From Tenebrio molitor (lineage: Eukaryota > Arthropoda > Insecta > Coleoptera > Tenebrionidae): a stretch of 64,000 nucleotides of DNA. This document shows positions 45,990 to 58,250 of this stretch, in pieces. The translations under genes and the position numbers were made by a program. Numbering within the stretch: position 1 is the first letter of the stretch; each line of letters starts with the position of its first letter. Location: positions 9,548,001-9,612,000 of the forward strand of contig NC_091049.1 in the NCBI RefSeq assembly GCF_963966145.1. Reading direction: 5' to 3'. Under the pieces are notes generated by a model, which searched no databases, was not told where the DNA came from, and was given only the letters and a program-made list of their open reading frames with translations.

Positions 45990-46130
45990 GAATAAGTCAA
46001 AAGAAACTAAAATCTCGCAATATGACATTTATTACTTAAGTTCTAATTTGACCTCAGGAGATCAATTGCAAAAAGCATTTTTAATGGTTCAGATCCAATA
46101 AAAACCTTCTCCAAAATTCCATCATAAACT

Positions 46131-47371
46131 TGTCACCCTTGGTTTTTCGCCCAACATACCTCTTCAGGAATCGTTGGTTGCCTACAAAATTCCCTCTTTT
46201 GCTGGCGCGAAGACAAGCGCGCGCGCGACTCCTTCGAGAATATTCCATCTTATCAGGAGAATCTTCACTCACGTTTTTTTTCTCTTCTGAATCTACCGTG
46301 CCACGTGCCTTTGCGGACCGTTTCGTTCGAGTGAAATCAATTTATTACCTGGTGCCAGGGATCTTCGTATTCGCCGAAACCTTGTGGATGGTGTGCTGTA
46401 TCGTCTCCGTGTGGAAAATTTGAGCGCACCCTTCCAACTCCGCTTAGGGAGGATTTTGGTCCAAACGCTAAGGCTCGTGACGCAATCGAAGTAGACTTCT
46501 GCGAGGCATTTCCCTTGCCTGAGGGTATAGGTGAGTCTTCATGTAGACAATGTGCTACACGTAGTACTCCTCTAGGGAACCCTCCATCTCCACCCCCTAG
46601 ACTTCGACCTCAACCGTCTTACGTCGAGGTCAAGAGAAAACCGTGCGTCGGGCTCATCGTCGACGCGCCCGAGACCTCTGTGGCTCCAGTCTCGTCTCTA
46701 GAACCGTCAGCTCCGCTCAAAGGACTTTGCCACCACATCCCCGAACGACTGGGAAAGGACACGCTCCTCTACGGCCCCTGAGCGCGGACTGCTCCTGGAG
46801 ACCGGCAAGCCACCCCTCTTATACGACTCAATTTCATCTTATCTAACCTTTTTTTAAATATCGTACTAACCATATCACAATTTACAAACTAACTCAATCT
46901 AGCAAGTGAAATAGCTCACTTACTTTTGTTATATATACCACATTATAACCTTGTTAACATCTCCGCGTAGACATCAGCGAGATTCGCTTGTTGTAAAGCT
47001 CTGCGGAAATAGCTATTTCGGCCGGATTGCTGGAACCGAGTTTCCACCCCTTTTTATTGTACATTTTCATATTTATATTTATATCAATTCACATTTATAT
47101 ATTTATATCCATTCATATATTTATCAATTCAAATATTTACAGTCATTTCAATTATATTCAATTTTTCACTTACATAGTGTGTATCAATACTACCCCCCTC
47201 AGCTCGCCCGTCTGTATTTTTTTGGTTTCGCCTGTTTGAATAGCGCCTAGGTCCAGCCACGTACACTTTGTGCGTTTCTTTTCGTTCTCGCGAACTTCAA
47301 ACACCTCTCCTGGCCAGGTCAGCAGGCTACTTGCGGGGCCTGCTACCAAAACAACCCTCGACTTCGCCGCA
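46131..47371 (+). repeat. candidate LTR followed by a primer-site-like sequence
   Basis: A GC-richer block of about 1.24 kb starting TGTCACCC and ending GCCGCA. Two bases later comes TGGCGCCCTGAGATCGAGC, the form of a retroelement primer-binding site. No gag or pol follows before the next gene, so it would be a 5'-end fragment. The 88-codon frame at 46515 is unrecognised and proline-rich. The assignment is tentative; the left boundary is a guess. Confidence 0.35.
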
Positions 47372-47781
47372 ACTGGCGCCCTGAGATCGAGCTAGCCCAA
47401 GTATTGTGCCCTCTGGCCAGTTTGAACCGTGGCAAACTGTTGAAACTTTTTCGACCTTCGCCCTTCTATTTCGATGTTTTGATTATAAATAAATTCAAAA
47501 ATTTCACAAAACATCACATTTTAAGATTTTCATCACATAAAATTCATAATGAAATCAGTAAAACTTATCTTAATTAAATCATTCATGTAATAAGACAGAA
47601 CCTCTGCACTTGTTTCCCAGGCGTACAAATACTTATAAAAGACAAAGTATGAAACCAGAAGAATCAAAGAGATATAATAAAATAAAAAATAAACATAATA
47701 TTTTTATTTAAATTTGGTTAGATGATACTGATAGGTACTAATTATCTTCTTCACTCAAGGTTGAGAAAATTGTCTTCTTAC

Positions 47782-47934
47782 ATTTCCATTCATCGTTTTC
47801 AAATATCTGTTCTTGCTTTTGCTCCGGATTGCAATGTCGACGTCGTCTATTTTTCCAAATTTTTTTAGATCAGTTTGAATCGTAAATAGTTGGAAATCGT
47901 TGTTATAACGCAAGATGTGCAGGAATGAATTCAT
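47782..47934 (-). pseudogene. exon-like relic of the nuclease-like domain
   Basis: Read leftward, after an acceptor-like TTTGTAG the frame encodes LRYNNDFQLFTIQTDLKKFG followed by KIDDVDIAI. It closely resembles LRLNNNDKIEDFSIQSNVEN and MDDVVIDI in the N-terminal region of the NLR-like gene at 53 kb. A donor-like AAT|GTAAGA follows. It is either an exon of a second family member or a decayed copy; no neighbouring exons were identified. It shows that the domain is duplicated locally. Confidence 0.55.
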
Positions 47935-47949
47935 TTTCTACAAAGAAAT

Positions 47950-48831
47950 ACTTTGTTAGTTACAGTAAAATTTAAAATAAAGGTAAACGTTAGAATAAAA
48001 TGATACGTAAAGTCTTTGAAAAACTAGATTATCTGCAAATGATAAGAATTGAGGTTTATGAGATGCAAACATTCTTCACACGGTTGGAAAGCAACACCTT
48101 AGAATCTTTTGATACACCGAAAGCTACAAATGCTAGCTCGTACAAAATCCCACCCACTTTGACAACCATTTGGTGGACGCCTGTGTAGGAAAGTACCAAT
48201 CTTTTGTTCGAGTTGTTATTATGACATCGATCACAAGGTCATTCACATTTATGAATTTCTTGAGCATATTGAGAAATTATCGGACATCTTTCGTTCGACG
48301 CGATATGAAGAAACTAGTAAGCCAAATGTCTTGAATTTTTTTTTATTTATAATACAAATACATTTATTTAAAGTGAACAGGTTATTACTATTAATTGTGT
48401 TTGCGTTGTTTGTGTGGCGACTACTGTGGAACAAGCAATGTAATAAATCCATAAGCTAAATAAATAAATAATAACAGATCAACGTGGATATGAAGAGATT
48501 TGAGTGGATTTTGTTAACGAGTGTTATTTAGAATAGCAAAAATTAAGAATGATGAGTGCAAACCAGATGAATGCGAAACAAAAACGGTCGCAGATGAGAA
48601 CCTTGTGGTACAACAGAAAATACACAGACAACGTCCACCTACCTTGACAATCTGCTGGAGGTCACATTTTGATATCAATCCATGATATCAAATTTATATT
48701 TCAATATTTGTAATTCAAAATTTCCAGAAGAGCAAACGACGTCTCTGTGTGTTAAATTTCTTGGGCAATTAAAACTCACCATCAGATCAAATTAGAATTC
48801 TTGTAGTAAAAAACATGCAGTCGCAGAAATG
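47950..48831. other. stretch without a recognised gene
   Basis: Minus-strand fragments near 48190-48060 are open (a frame with VHQMVVKVGGILYELAF), preceded by an AG acceptor-like site. They could be a further broken exon, but I find no homologue to support it. Nothing else is recognised. Confidence 0.3.
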
Positions 48832-51800
48832 TTACTCATTCTCTGTAAATTTTGAAAGCCAAGAGAATATCGAACTAAAAATCAAAAAAGCATTATGACT
48901 TTTAAACTGACAGTTTGACCAGCATCATACGAAAATTTCTCATTTGTTTTCTCGTTTACGTATGAGCCAATCGTTGATATTTACTTTTACCTTTCTAGTG
49001 TTAACTGCAGCAGTAGTTCTTCTCGCAAGCGGCCATCTCTCACGGCAGAAGTCAAAGGATATCTTCCATGATCAATTTCGACATTCGTAAGATCAACGCC
49101 GTGCTCTAAAAGACACCTAACAAATCGCTGATTTCCCTTGTAAACAGCTAGATGCAACGGAGCTACACCAGCCTTCGACACGACATTAACAGATGCTCCC
49201 TTCTCGACCAGCAATCTCGCTGTCACCATTTTTCCGTTGTACGCGGCCATATGTAACGGAGTTACGTTGCTGTCCGTAACGGCGTTGACCGATGCTCCCC
49301 CTTCGATTAATGCCCTGACTATTTTCACATCTCCCCTGTACGCAGCGAAGTGTAACGAAGTAACACAGTTGTACCTGCTTGTAACAGCATTAACAGATGC
49401 GCCTTTCCGGATTAACAGTTCGGTTGTTTCCACACTTTTACTGTAAGCGGCGAAATGTAACGGAGTTTCGTTACTGCTTGTAACGGCGTTGACAGACGCT
49501 CCCCTTTCGAGTAATAAATCGGCTGTTGCTACATCTCCGTTCTCGGCAGCGAAGTGCAAAGGAGTTTCGTTTCTATTTGTTACCGCACTGACGGATGCTC
49601 TTTTCGCGATTAATAATTTCACAGCGTATGTCTTTCTGTATTTGACAGCTAAATGGAGAGCTGTCAAACCTTCGTTGTTAGACCAGTTAACCTCAAAACC
49701 GTTGTAATATTTGTAAAACCGACGACCACCACCTAGAACTTTGATCAGATAACGCAAAGTGTCACTTTCTTGAAAATAACAGTTTTCGATGGTATGTTTA
49801 ATGAAGGTCCAGGGTTCTGCTTTAATGATATTTTTGCTCCCCTCACTACTATCGATTGCCAAAGACAACACATTTTTGCAGCCGTGCTTCAAGCAGAAAT
49901 AGTAAAACGACAAATGTTTCTTGTATTTTTTGATCCATTGGGACATTTTCTTCGACCGCCCGTACCTTTTCAAGATTATCTCCATTGACACAAGACAATC
50001 GTGCTCGATGGCGTAGTCTAGAGGGCTCCACAAGAACAACTGGTCGCGTTCGTTGCAGTCAAAATGCGCAAGTGTTTCTAAAATTGTGATGTTTTTCAAA
50101 AAATCTTCAGTTTCTGCAGGAGATCCAGAAGAATTTGATGTAAAACTGTTTAATCTAGGCTCACTGCCAGCTGCGATATGAAATGGATTGCGACCACCTT
50201 TGTCGTGAATATTACTGTGGTCGAGATGTTTTGTAATATGGTCTAGATCTTTGTAAATCACAGCCAGGTGTAGAGGATTTTCTTCGGCAAGAATCACACT
50301 GAAGATCATCATCAGGTTTTTGTATCTGTCGGAAAACAGTTCTTCTCGGACAATTCGGCATTTGTCGAAGTTATTTGCCAAAAACACACCAGCAAAGTAC
50401 TCCCCATAAGTGTAATGTTCGAACACGGCTTTTCCTTGGCTGTTCACTCTGGCGACAATGCCCAAAGGATCCTTGTTTTCTATAATCTCGTTCAAAAAAT
50501 CATTCAAATTTATTTCAACGTTCAACGTTTTGAAAACATCATTGCTGAACAAAGACTCCAGAGCCAAGACTTCATACTTCTTCAAAACGTCCTCTGGTTT
50601 AATTATATTCAAATGTTGATGCTTAAATTCCATCTTGTCGAAATTATGTTTGATTCTTCCATGAAAGAACAATTTGTACATTTTGGTCAAAACGAAGATG
50701 TTGTCTCTCATGTTGTGGTACAAATCTTTGTCATCGAGTAACGTCTGCGTTATGATGTAGAGCTGAAGAGGTATTCCCAAAATCTGACAATTGTTGACGA
50801 TGTCTGTACTGCTAAAAACTCTACCAATCATGTTGTCTATTTCTTCGTCTGGATATTTTTCCTGCAGGCGATTTTTGATATACGATTTTTGTTCTTCTTC
50901 ATCAACTTCCTTCATATCTATCATAAATTCGCCGAAACGTGATTCTAATTTTGATTTTAAATTTTTTCGAGTAGAAACCCACACACGAAATCCCTCAGCC
51001 AACAGTTCCTCCACGTACTCCAGAACGTTGTCGACACAATTGTTTTCAATTTCGTCGAGACCATCAAAGAAGAAAACTACTTTTTTCTTCGACATGAAGC
51101 GCTCTCTAGTCTGATCACAGAAGCTGTCTTTGCTTCTTTCGATCAAATAGCTTAAAAGCTTGGTGATGTCGTGTTTTCTCTTCAGGAATTCGTTGTGTGT
51201 TTTGAGATCAACTGCGACCGTCCAAAACTTGGGATCGCATTCGTTCTTCAATTTCTTCAACATCGTGGATTTGCCCGTACCGGGATCTGCGCACAAAATA
51301 TTGATGGGTCTGGTTAAATACTCCCAAATTTTGTTTTCTTCTATGGATACTTCATTCCAAGGAAGAATTTGTGATGGGCGCTTTGTATTCGTCACTACTG
51401 ACAAACTGTGGTCGCCAAGCAATCCTAAATGCAGTACAGGTTTCTTGTCGCTTTTTCTTGAAACATCTTCAAGTAATTGCTTTGAACATTCTTCATTTGT
51501 TGATATAAGTCTTGGTTCTTTCGCTGCTTCTGTCGATCTTAAATAGTTGTGGATATCGATGACGTTTAAGCCGAATTTCTTTCGAGTCTTTTCCAGTTTT
51601 CCGTCGAAATTGATGACGACTATATTTGCCATTAAAAATTTCGGGTCCAAGATCGTATCGATTTTTAAAACTTTCAAAGACACTTTTCTGTTTATATAAA
51701 ATGAGGGAAGACGCTCTATTTCTTGTCCAATTGAGAAATTGCCCTTTAACATTTGAAAGACTTCGTTAGCTTCCACCTTTTCACCAATTTCTTCAAAACA

Positions 51801-53350
51801 GTAGATCAATTCCTCTAGTGTTATTTCTTTTCTGCCCTGCAGCGATAGGTGACACGCCCGGATGACATCCTTGTGTAATGTTTCCTCAATGGATAAATCG
51901 ATTAACTTTTCAAAAATTCTAAATCGTGTCAACTTTTTGGATTCAATCCCCTTCCCCACTAATACAAATTTTATTTTGCTTCCTAGATGAAGGAGTTCCA
52001 TTATTTTGTAAATCATTTTTTCTGAGCTGTCATTGAAATTAACAATGAGTGGTTTTTCAGAAGCATACTGCAATACTTTTACTTTTACTTCTTCTTCTAG
52101 GACCGTTGCAGATGCCTCAAGCATTTTGCTTTCTTTTGCTAGACGCATAATGTATTTGTCAGCTAACCTGACGGACTCCAGTCCTCTAGAACATTCACAA
52201 CACACATTCACTGAAGAAAAGCTTCAGTTCCTTCTTCAAGATTAGAATCTTTTGTCAAATGTTCAACAAAGTTTTCAAACAAATCATTTATCAAAGTCAC
52301 ATCAAATTCCTTCACAACTTGTTCAAATAACTTCAGTTTCTTGTTTTGGCCAATGGGAAGGTAACGATCAGTTACTATAACTGGAGACAAAAAAATATCA
52401 ACGAGATGAACATTCACTGTCGCTCTATCAATTGTTTTATTTGTGAATCTACCCTGATGCCAATTTCTAAACAATTTAATGTACTTCATGGCTGCATTCT
52501 CGTCTTCCAAGATCTTATTCACCTCTTTTTCGATATCTTCAACATTCTTTTGACAGGCGAAAAGCGTAAACCGCGAAAGAAACTCTTCATAATCCGATTT
52601 CGTCATTCCTTCGTCGTCTGCAGTGTTACGGTTGGCTTCAAATCTGTACACATTTTCTCTTCTAGGACTGGTATTGAACAACAGATTTGCCTCAGATTGG
52701 TCGTCGATGATCATGTCGAATTTCGTTACTTTTGTTATATTTTGAGGATCAAACTTGGCATTCGTATAAAGAATGAACTTGCATTGCTTATTTTCAGTTT
52801 TCAGATTTTTAAATGCTTGACAATATTTTTTCAATCTGAAGTCGCCCTCTCGTCTTTCTTCACCAAGTGACACCTTTCCTCCTTCTAAACTTTCAGGATG
52901 TAATTTTGTGTTCTTTTTGTCCTTGTGCTTCAGTTGTATCGCAAAACGGATTTGTTCGTTGGCTTTCGTCAAGATGTCAATCACCACGTCGTCCATATTA
53001 CCAAAATTTTCTACATTACTTTGAATGGAAAAATCTTCAATTTTATCGTTGTTGTTAAGTCGTAGTGCAAAGTAAGCAGGGAATAGAACTTCATATTCGG
53101 CTCCAAGGCCAGGTGTGTTCTGCAACAAACAGTTTTTAAGTTTCGACGTCTAAAACACTACATACTCGTATCTAGCAGAACACCATTTCAATTTAAATAT
53201 AATTTGCCAACAAAATTAAAACAAATCTTCTTATTGGATAAATTACTATATGTATTTACAGAATTAACAGAATCTACTGTAAAAAATATGTATGATAAAT
53301 TTCTGCATTCAAATAAAATTAATTCGATAGCGAATTCTTACCTTAGTCAT
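48832..53350 (-). CDS. NLR-like protein: nuclease-like region, NACHT NTPase, ankyrin repeats
   Basis: A very large STAND-type protein; presumed sensor role, function unknown. Inferred exon 1 (53350-53342) encodes MTK and splices to a long exon from 53119. Residues 4-75 look like a PD-(D/E)xK nuclease: G-x3-E near 9-13, DDVVID at 46-51, QLK at 65-67. The frame stops at 52208, and the continuation (52211 to 48987, 1,074 codons) lies one base out of register. It carries Walker A ADPGTGKST (308-316 of that frame), Walker B VVFFFDGLDE (378-387), the NACHT-associated FEHYTYGEYFAG (597-608) and about seven ankyrin repeats (844-1060). A donor at the end of that frame may join a 14-codon last exon at 48874-48832. 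The frameshift means a pseudogene, an assembly error or recoding. Confidence 0.8.
52205..52213 (-). other. frameshift between the nuclease-like and NACHT frames
   Basis: The first frame ends CTT CAG TGA. The second is open through the same bases one register back (GTG AAT GTG). Both flanking protein segments look conserved, so one base has probably been gained or lost. A GTGAATG...TTCTAG segment of 26 bases would restore the frame if removed but is too short for a normal insect intron. Confidence 0.75.
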
Positions 53351-55261
53351 GACGGTGTAAAATTAAAAATATTCCGCACGAACAACAATGTGACAGGATG
53401 AAAAGAAGAATCACATCATTTTTCCATATTTTAGTTTCAAATTTCTTTCATCCCTGAAAAAATTAAACAGTTTTAGCAAAGTCTTTTCTAAGTACTGGAC
53501 AAGACAAAAGCGTAGTTTTGCATTTCACTATTTAGTTTTTGTATTAAAGCGTCCCTCGTATAATTCGCGGCAATTAAATTATGACTGTTCCTTGTACATT
53601 CAAGTAGAACTGTTCATCAATTATCATCACTGGTAAAATCAAATAGTTCATTGAATGTTGTCACGCTTTCCGTAAAACTGTTAGTTCGTGCAGTTGGGTG
53701 TTCAAGAAGAAAACAATTTACTACTATTTATGATAAGATAAATGATTAGAATCGATTGCAAGGTCAACATTACTTTGGATGAAAATAATCTTCAAAGTCA
53801 TCTTCATAACGAGGTGTGCCCTACAGTACTGAGTACGTTTAAAGCAAAATTTGATACATTATTTAATATTTAAAAAAAAATACAGAACGTGGATGATATT
53901 TACATAGAAACAGGTAATCAATTAATGTTTATAAAATAGATCCCACAAAAACACTTGCAACACTTCTCTGTGAAAACGTTAAATGTGGTAACACGTCACG
54001 TACACAGAAACGATAACGCTTTATCGGTAAGATAACATAACGAAGGCTTTATAAACTTATTAAATTTATTTAATCAGATGAAGAAAAAAGCAACAATCTC
54101 CCAAAATGTTCACTTGAACAGGGTAGAAATGGAATTTTTATGCAATTATTATCACCTCGAATTGTCCACATTAGAATCTTTAAAATAAAATAAATAGTAA
54201 ATATCTGTATAAAATATAACGAAAAAAATAATAAATGTTACCTTTTTCGCCACTTAATTTTAATCCAATTGCGAAAGGGTTTCAAGTGATTCCTCAAATC
54301 ATCAAACCTACACGATCAAGCACAGAACACGTTGTGTGATCGAGAAATCTGTTGTTTGAGTCAGCCTTGGAAATGTCATTGATTCAACACAAGAAAAATG
54401 CTGGAAAACCTAATTTTTAAATAAGACTTTGTTATTAAAAATTATTAAAATATCGTAAGGACTACTGTTTCTACGTAGGTACCTAAACTAGGCAAAAATT
54501 AATAGGGATTTTTTTCTTTTTTGAATATTTTATAAATACAGTTTAAAATTTGTAATGAAATGTGTTAGAAATATATAGATATACACATTATATGTAATGT
54601 TTCAAGTACCTGAAACATTTTAAATTTATCTATGTAGTGTTTAAGGAGTTTGAGAGCTCTGGTTTACAAAATTTACAATTTGGCTTTCTAAGAAAAATTG
54701 TGGAATTCCCTATTAATTTTTGCTTAGTTTATATGTTTAAAACAGTAAATACGTATGTAAAATTTTTGGCAAGCAAAATTACTTGTATCAGTCTTCAAGT
54801 GACGTAGATGGCACAATTACGCATTTTCATCATTAAGTTAGTCATGATTTCATCGTCAAGGCTGACTCGATTCTCTTCATCGCACATTATTATAACACTA
54901 AAAAAGAAGCGACGATGCATGATTTACTTTTACAGTTTCAGCACTATTTAACATTAATAGAATTCTTACAGCAAATTTAAAAACTAATTCGACCAAGCGC
55001 ACAATTAAAATATTTGTCTATGGTAATTAATGTTTTGCCAGTGTGGTGTAATCCTGGTTGCTTTCCTGAACATGAACTGCATTGAAATAATTTGAGATGC
55101 CAAGTACGTGATCCTACAAAAAGTTGAATTGTTTCCTCCGTTAAATTGACCCCTCGCGGATACTCGTCGAACCTGTCGATCGATCAAGCCTGGAAAACTA
55201 TTTGGAAGAATAAAATGAAAAGGTGTCATCAGACTTTTCACGTCTTAGCCGTTTGTCAACT
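53351..55261. other. gene-poor AT-rich stretch
   Basis: Upstream region of the NLR-like gene. I see no promoter I can defend and no gene. A frame near 55241-55005 (minus) has no recognisable relatives and looks like decayed repeat. Confidence 0.35.
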
Positions 55262-55400
55262 ATCTATATCACATTAATGGGTGGCGTGGCTTCATATTCT
55301 GCTCTGCGCCGGACCACACCTAATTGAGTGCGATGGATACTGGCGGAAACTCCCGGATTACGACAGCTCCAAGGAACGAACAACGAATGAAAAACATTTT
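55262..55400 (-). repeat. dispersed repeat R6, copy 2 (inverted)
   Basis: The complement matches 40047-40185, including the CGTTCCTTGG word, CGCACTCAATTA and CCACCCATTAAT at the far end. Confidence 0.65.
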
Positions 55401-56154
55401 AATTTAGAAGAGGTCGTCTGGAAGAGAACTTGTTTCCCCAATCGTTAGACGCAAAAGATCACATACTTCGTGATAATGAATTTTAAAAAATTACATGAAA
55501 GATTCTGAATTCAAAAGAGAGTATTCCATTGGATACTTTGAAATACCTATTAGCACATTAAAAGGCATTAAATAATTACATACTCTTAATCTTGTGCTTG
55601 TGCTTACGTTGGTTACAACTAACAAATATTGTAGGAAATAGTGACATTTTTGGCAGAATACATAACAAAACAGTTAAAGGATACATTTCTTTGTGATGTT
55701 CACAATTGTTCCGGGATCATTATTAAGATTAATCGCTTTGCAGGGTTGTGGAATGGTCTCAAATATGTTCGATAAATTAAAAATTTTAATTTTTAAAATA
55801 ATTTCAACCAAACATCCTAAGAACCGTTCATTTTGGGATGGAAATTCTAGTCAGTTGTAAATTTTATTGATGCTTTTGTCGACAAAGTGGTACTGTAATC
55901 CTCAAAGCGAAATCTACCGACCTTCTTGGATAAAGGTACACGTCCAGGACAAACCATAGCCCAAGGGGAACAAGTGTTCAAGGGAAAAGAAATATTGCAA
56001 TAAATTACTCGTTCGACAATTTGGGGAGTCCAGTTAAAATCAGAGGAAAATTATATTAATAAATTTGATAAAATTGAGAGAACCACCAAATTAATGTTCA
56101 TTTACTTTTTCCTCAGATTTGTGTCATATTTGTAATTAAAGGGCGTGAATTGCC

Positions 56155-56300
56155 AGTCAGAAACACAACGCTTTATCGTACAAAATAACTAAAATCATTT
56201 GCACTTGTAGTAGAAAAGTAAAAAGCAAGGTAGAAAAGGAGTAGGTAGAAAACACAGGAAAGAAGGTAACGGGAAACCCAGGTAGTTCTAGAAACCAGAT
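56155..56300 (+). repeat. dispersed repeat R5, copy 2
   Basis: Matches 30120-30266 around CGCTTTATCGTA and GGTAGAAAAGGAGTAGGTAG. The bases from 55401 to 56154 hold nothing recognised. Confidence 0.6.
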
Positions 56301-56577
56301 GTGTGAGTGTGAAAGAGAGAATGAAGATTATTAATTAATTAAAACAGTTTTGGGGAATCAAACCAATGTAGAACAATTATTAGAAGTAGTAGATCCACGG
56401 AATTAAGATGCATGGCATGGCAATTGCGTAATCGCATTCCAAGCCCAATTTAGGTTTCAAAATATGTAACGTTAATTTATTTCATTTTTAATTCTGTTTG
56501 TTTGGTTTTTAATTCTGTTTGTTTCTTGATGCTAATGTTTATTATTGTATAGTCAGTAATTTAGTGCTTTTTTTCAG

Positions 56578-56715
56578 AGTTCTAATTCAACAACAAATTA
56601 TGTACATTGGGTCAGGTCCTAACAAAAGTCTAAATTTAACATTTAAAATTGTGGTGGAAAACGGAAACTGTTATTTCAAAAGTTCTAGAGATATCGAAAT
56701 GGTGTCGCGATCAGC
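56578..56715 (+). CDS. candidate orphan exon, 46 codons
   Basis: An open 138-base segment sits between a good acceptor (GTGCTTTTTTTCAG) and a canonical donor (GC|GTAAGT). The open frame includes IGSGPNKSLNLTFKIVVENG. The length is a multiple of three. No partner exon or homologue is recognised, and a MITE begins 22 bases later, so this could be chance. Confidence 0.25.
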
Positions 56716-56737
56716 GTAAGTAACTGACTAATTTGTA

Positions 56738-57025
56738 CAGGGTGTTAGGTAAATGTCTTGCCAAACTTTAACCGCGAGCTACTGGCTTCATGTAGAACTC
56801 GGAAAAAATATTTCAAAAATTCTATGTCAAAAAATAAATTGACATTTAATTTTTGAGCTAATTTTTTTTTTTAACTGCTGTTAGTCTTCTACATTGTCCC
56901 ACAACCTCGTAGGTAAATTTCGGCATATTTTTAAAATTCACCCTGTATATCATATTTTATAAAACGTGCGCTAATGCGAAGTAACCTCTAGGAAATATGC
57001 TTTAATACAAGAAAACCGCCCAATA
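56738..57025 (+). mobile_element. single-arm copy of the 510-bp palindromic MITE
   Basis: Starts at TA plus CAGGGTGTTAGGTAAATG and follows the left half of the 6313-6822 element to its centre (AAGAAAACCGC). It then stops where the second arm would begin. Confidence 0.8.
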
Positions 57026-57596
57026 AACCCCACGGAATTTATAAATCTTGGGTTCATTCGAACACTTAAAATTTCTGAATTGATTTCACGTCACGAGTTA
57101 CTTTTCCCCCCGCCCCCCAATTTTCAATGAGGCAACCTACTATAAAAATTCGTCAGTTTTACCAACCTTGTAAGTAACAAGTAAAGTAGAACCGAGCTGA
57201 TTGGTCACTTTGGTCAAATAGGGGTTGCGAATGTGGAGTGCGCCAAAAATGATAAAACCGAATGCGGGACGGGAAACGAGGCTTTTTCGATTCACTCGGG
57301 GTTTTGATTTCTTTTGAGGTATGTACGTTCAGTACCGCCAGCAGTTATTTCTGTGACCACGTGTTTACGATTACAAGATAAATTGTTCCTCTAATTTCTA
57401 TACTTTATTTGTAGTCGCGATCTAATTAGTCAAACACCATTTAGTTCTTTATCGTGCATTTGGTGACCACGTGGCTTTTTAGAATCTTGAATTAAACTCT
57501 TTATCGTGAAATATGTGATCTTCTTGCATTTACCGATTGGGGAAATGTGCTTTGGCCAAGGCGATCTATTATAAAATTATTATAAAGCATGTTCAT

Positions 57597-57700
57597 TAAT
57601 TATTCGTTGCTTGGGGGCCTTCGCCGTCGAGGAAGCTACTGCCAGTGTCCGTCGCACTCAATTAGCTGTGGTCCTGCGTAAGTGCACAAACAGCCGCGTC
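57597..57700 (+). repeat. dispersed repeat R6, copy 3 (diverged)
   Basis: TTCGTTGCTTGGGGGCCTTCG, CCAGTGTCCGTCGCACTCAA and TTAGCTGTGGTCC align with the copies at 55.3 and 40.1 kb. Confidence 0.5.
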
Positions 57701-58156
57701 ATCCGTAAACGGGACAGTGACCAAACTAGGCCAACTGACACGTGAAGAGAGGTACCGTTACCTTTTTCCCTTTTATTATCAATCACCGGAGTAGACCAGG
57801 CTTTGACTGAAGGCTTCCAGGGCTATCGCGTCGGGTTCAAGTTAGTGGAGGAGATAATCCAAATCTAGACCGGATCACATAGTTCGCATCTCAAACTCGT
57901 ATAATGCTGTTCGCGCCAGAAACTTTGGTATTTGTCCATCTTAGCCATTTGTCCATGAGTCATATTTCAATTCCTGGGCTGTGAGTCAAATCTCATTCAT
58001 TCCACGTCCACCAAAAGATTTTATTAAATTCATTTATTTATTTCTACCGTTTGTTAGGACCAAACACCACAATACACGATTATTTGTTAAATAAAATTTA
58101 AGTGAAGTGTGCTTAATCGTTTTAATTCCATTTTAAAATCCTCCGAAAGATGCGGT

Positions 58157-58250
58157 CTCTCGTTAGAACCTAATTAGATTAAATTATGAACAAAACGCAA
58201 CGTAGGATCTATTAACATTTCTTTTCTCTTTATTTTTGTTTCGTATTTTT
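58157..58250 (+). repeat. dispersed repeat, copy 2 (first at 2.36 kb)
   Basis: Same start CTCTCGTTAGAACCTAATTA as at 2361. The similarity ends near the TTTTGTTTCGTATTT word. No other feature in 57701-58950. Confidence 0.7.

Noticed and set aside
46515..46781. 88-codon proline-rich frame as a gene
   Set aside because: No homology recognised; the GC-rich LTR-like context makes long frames likely by chance.
52185..52211. A 26-base intron removing the frameshift in the NLR-like gene
   Set aside because: It has GT and AG ends and restores frame but is far below normal insect intron size, and the removed bases look like coding sequence.
55005..55241. 78-codon minus-strand frame as a gene
   Set aside because: Faintly transposon-like wording but no motif I can defend; probably decayed repeat.
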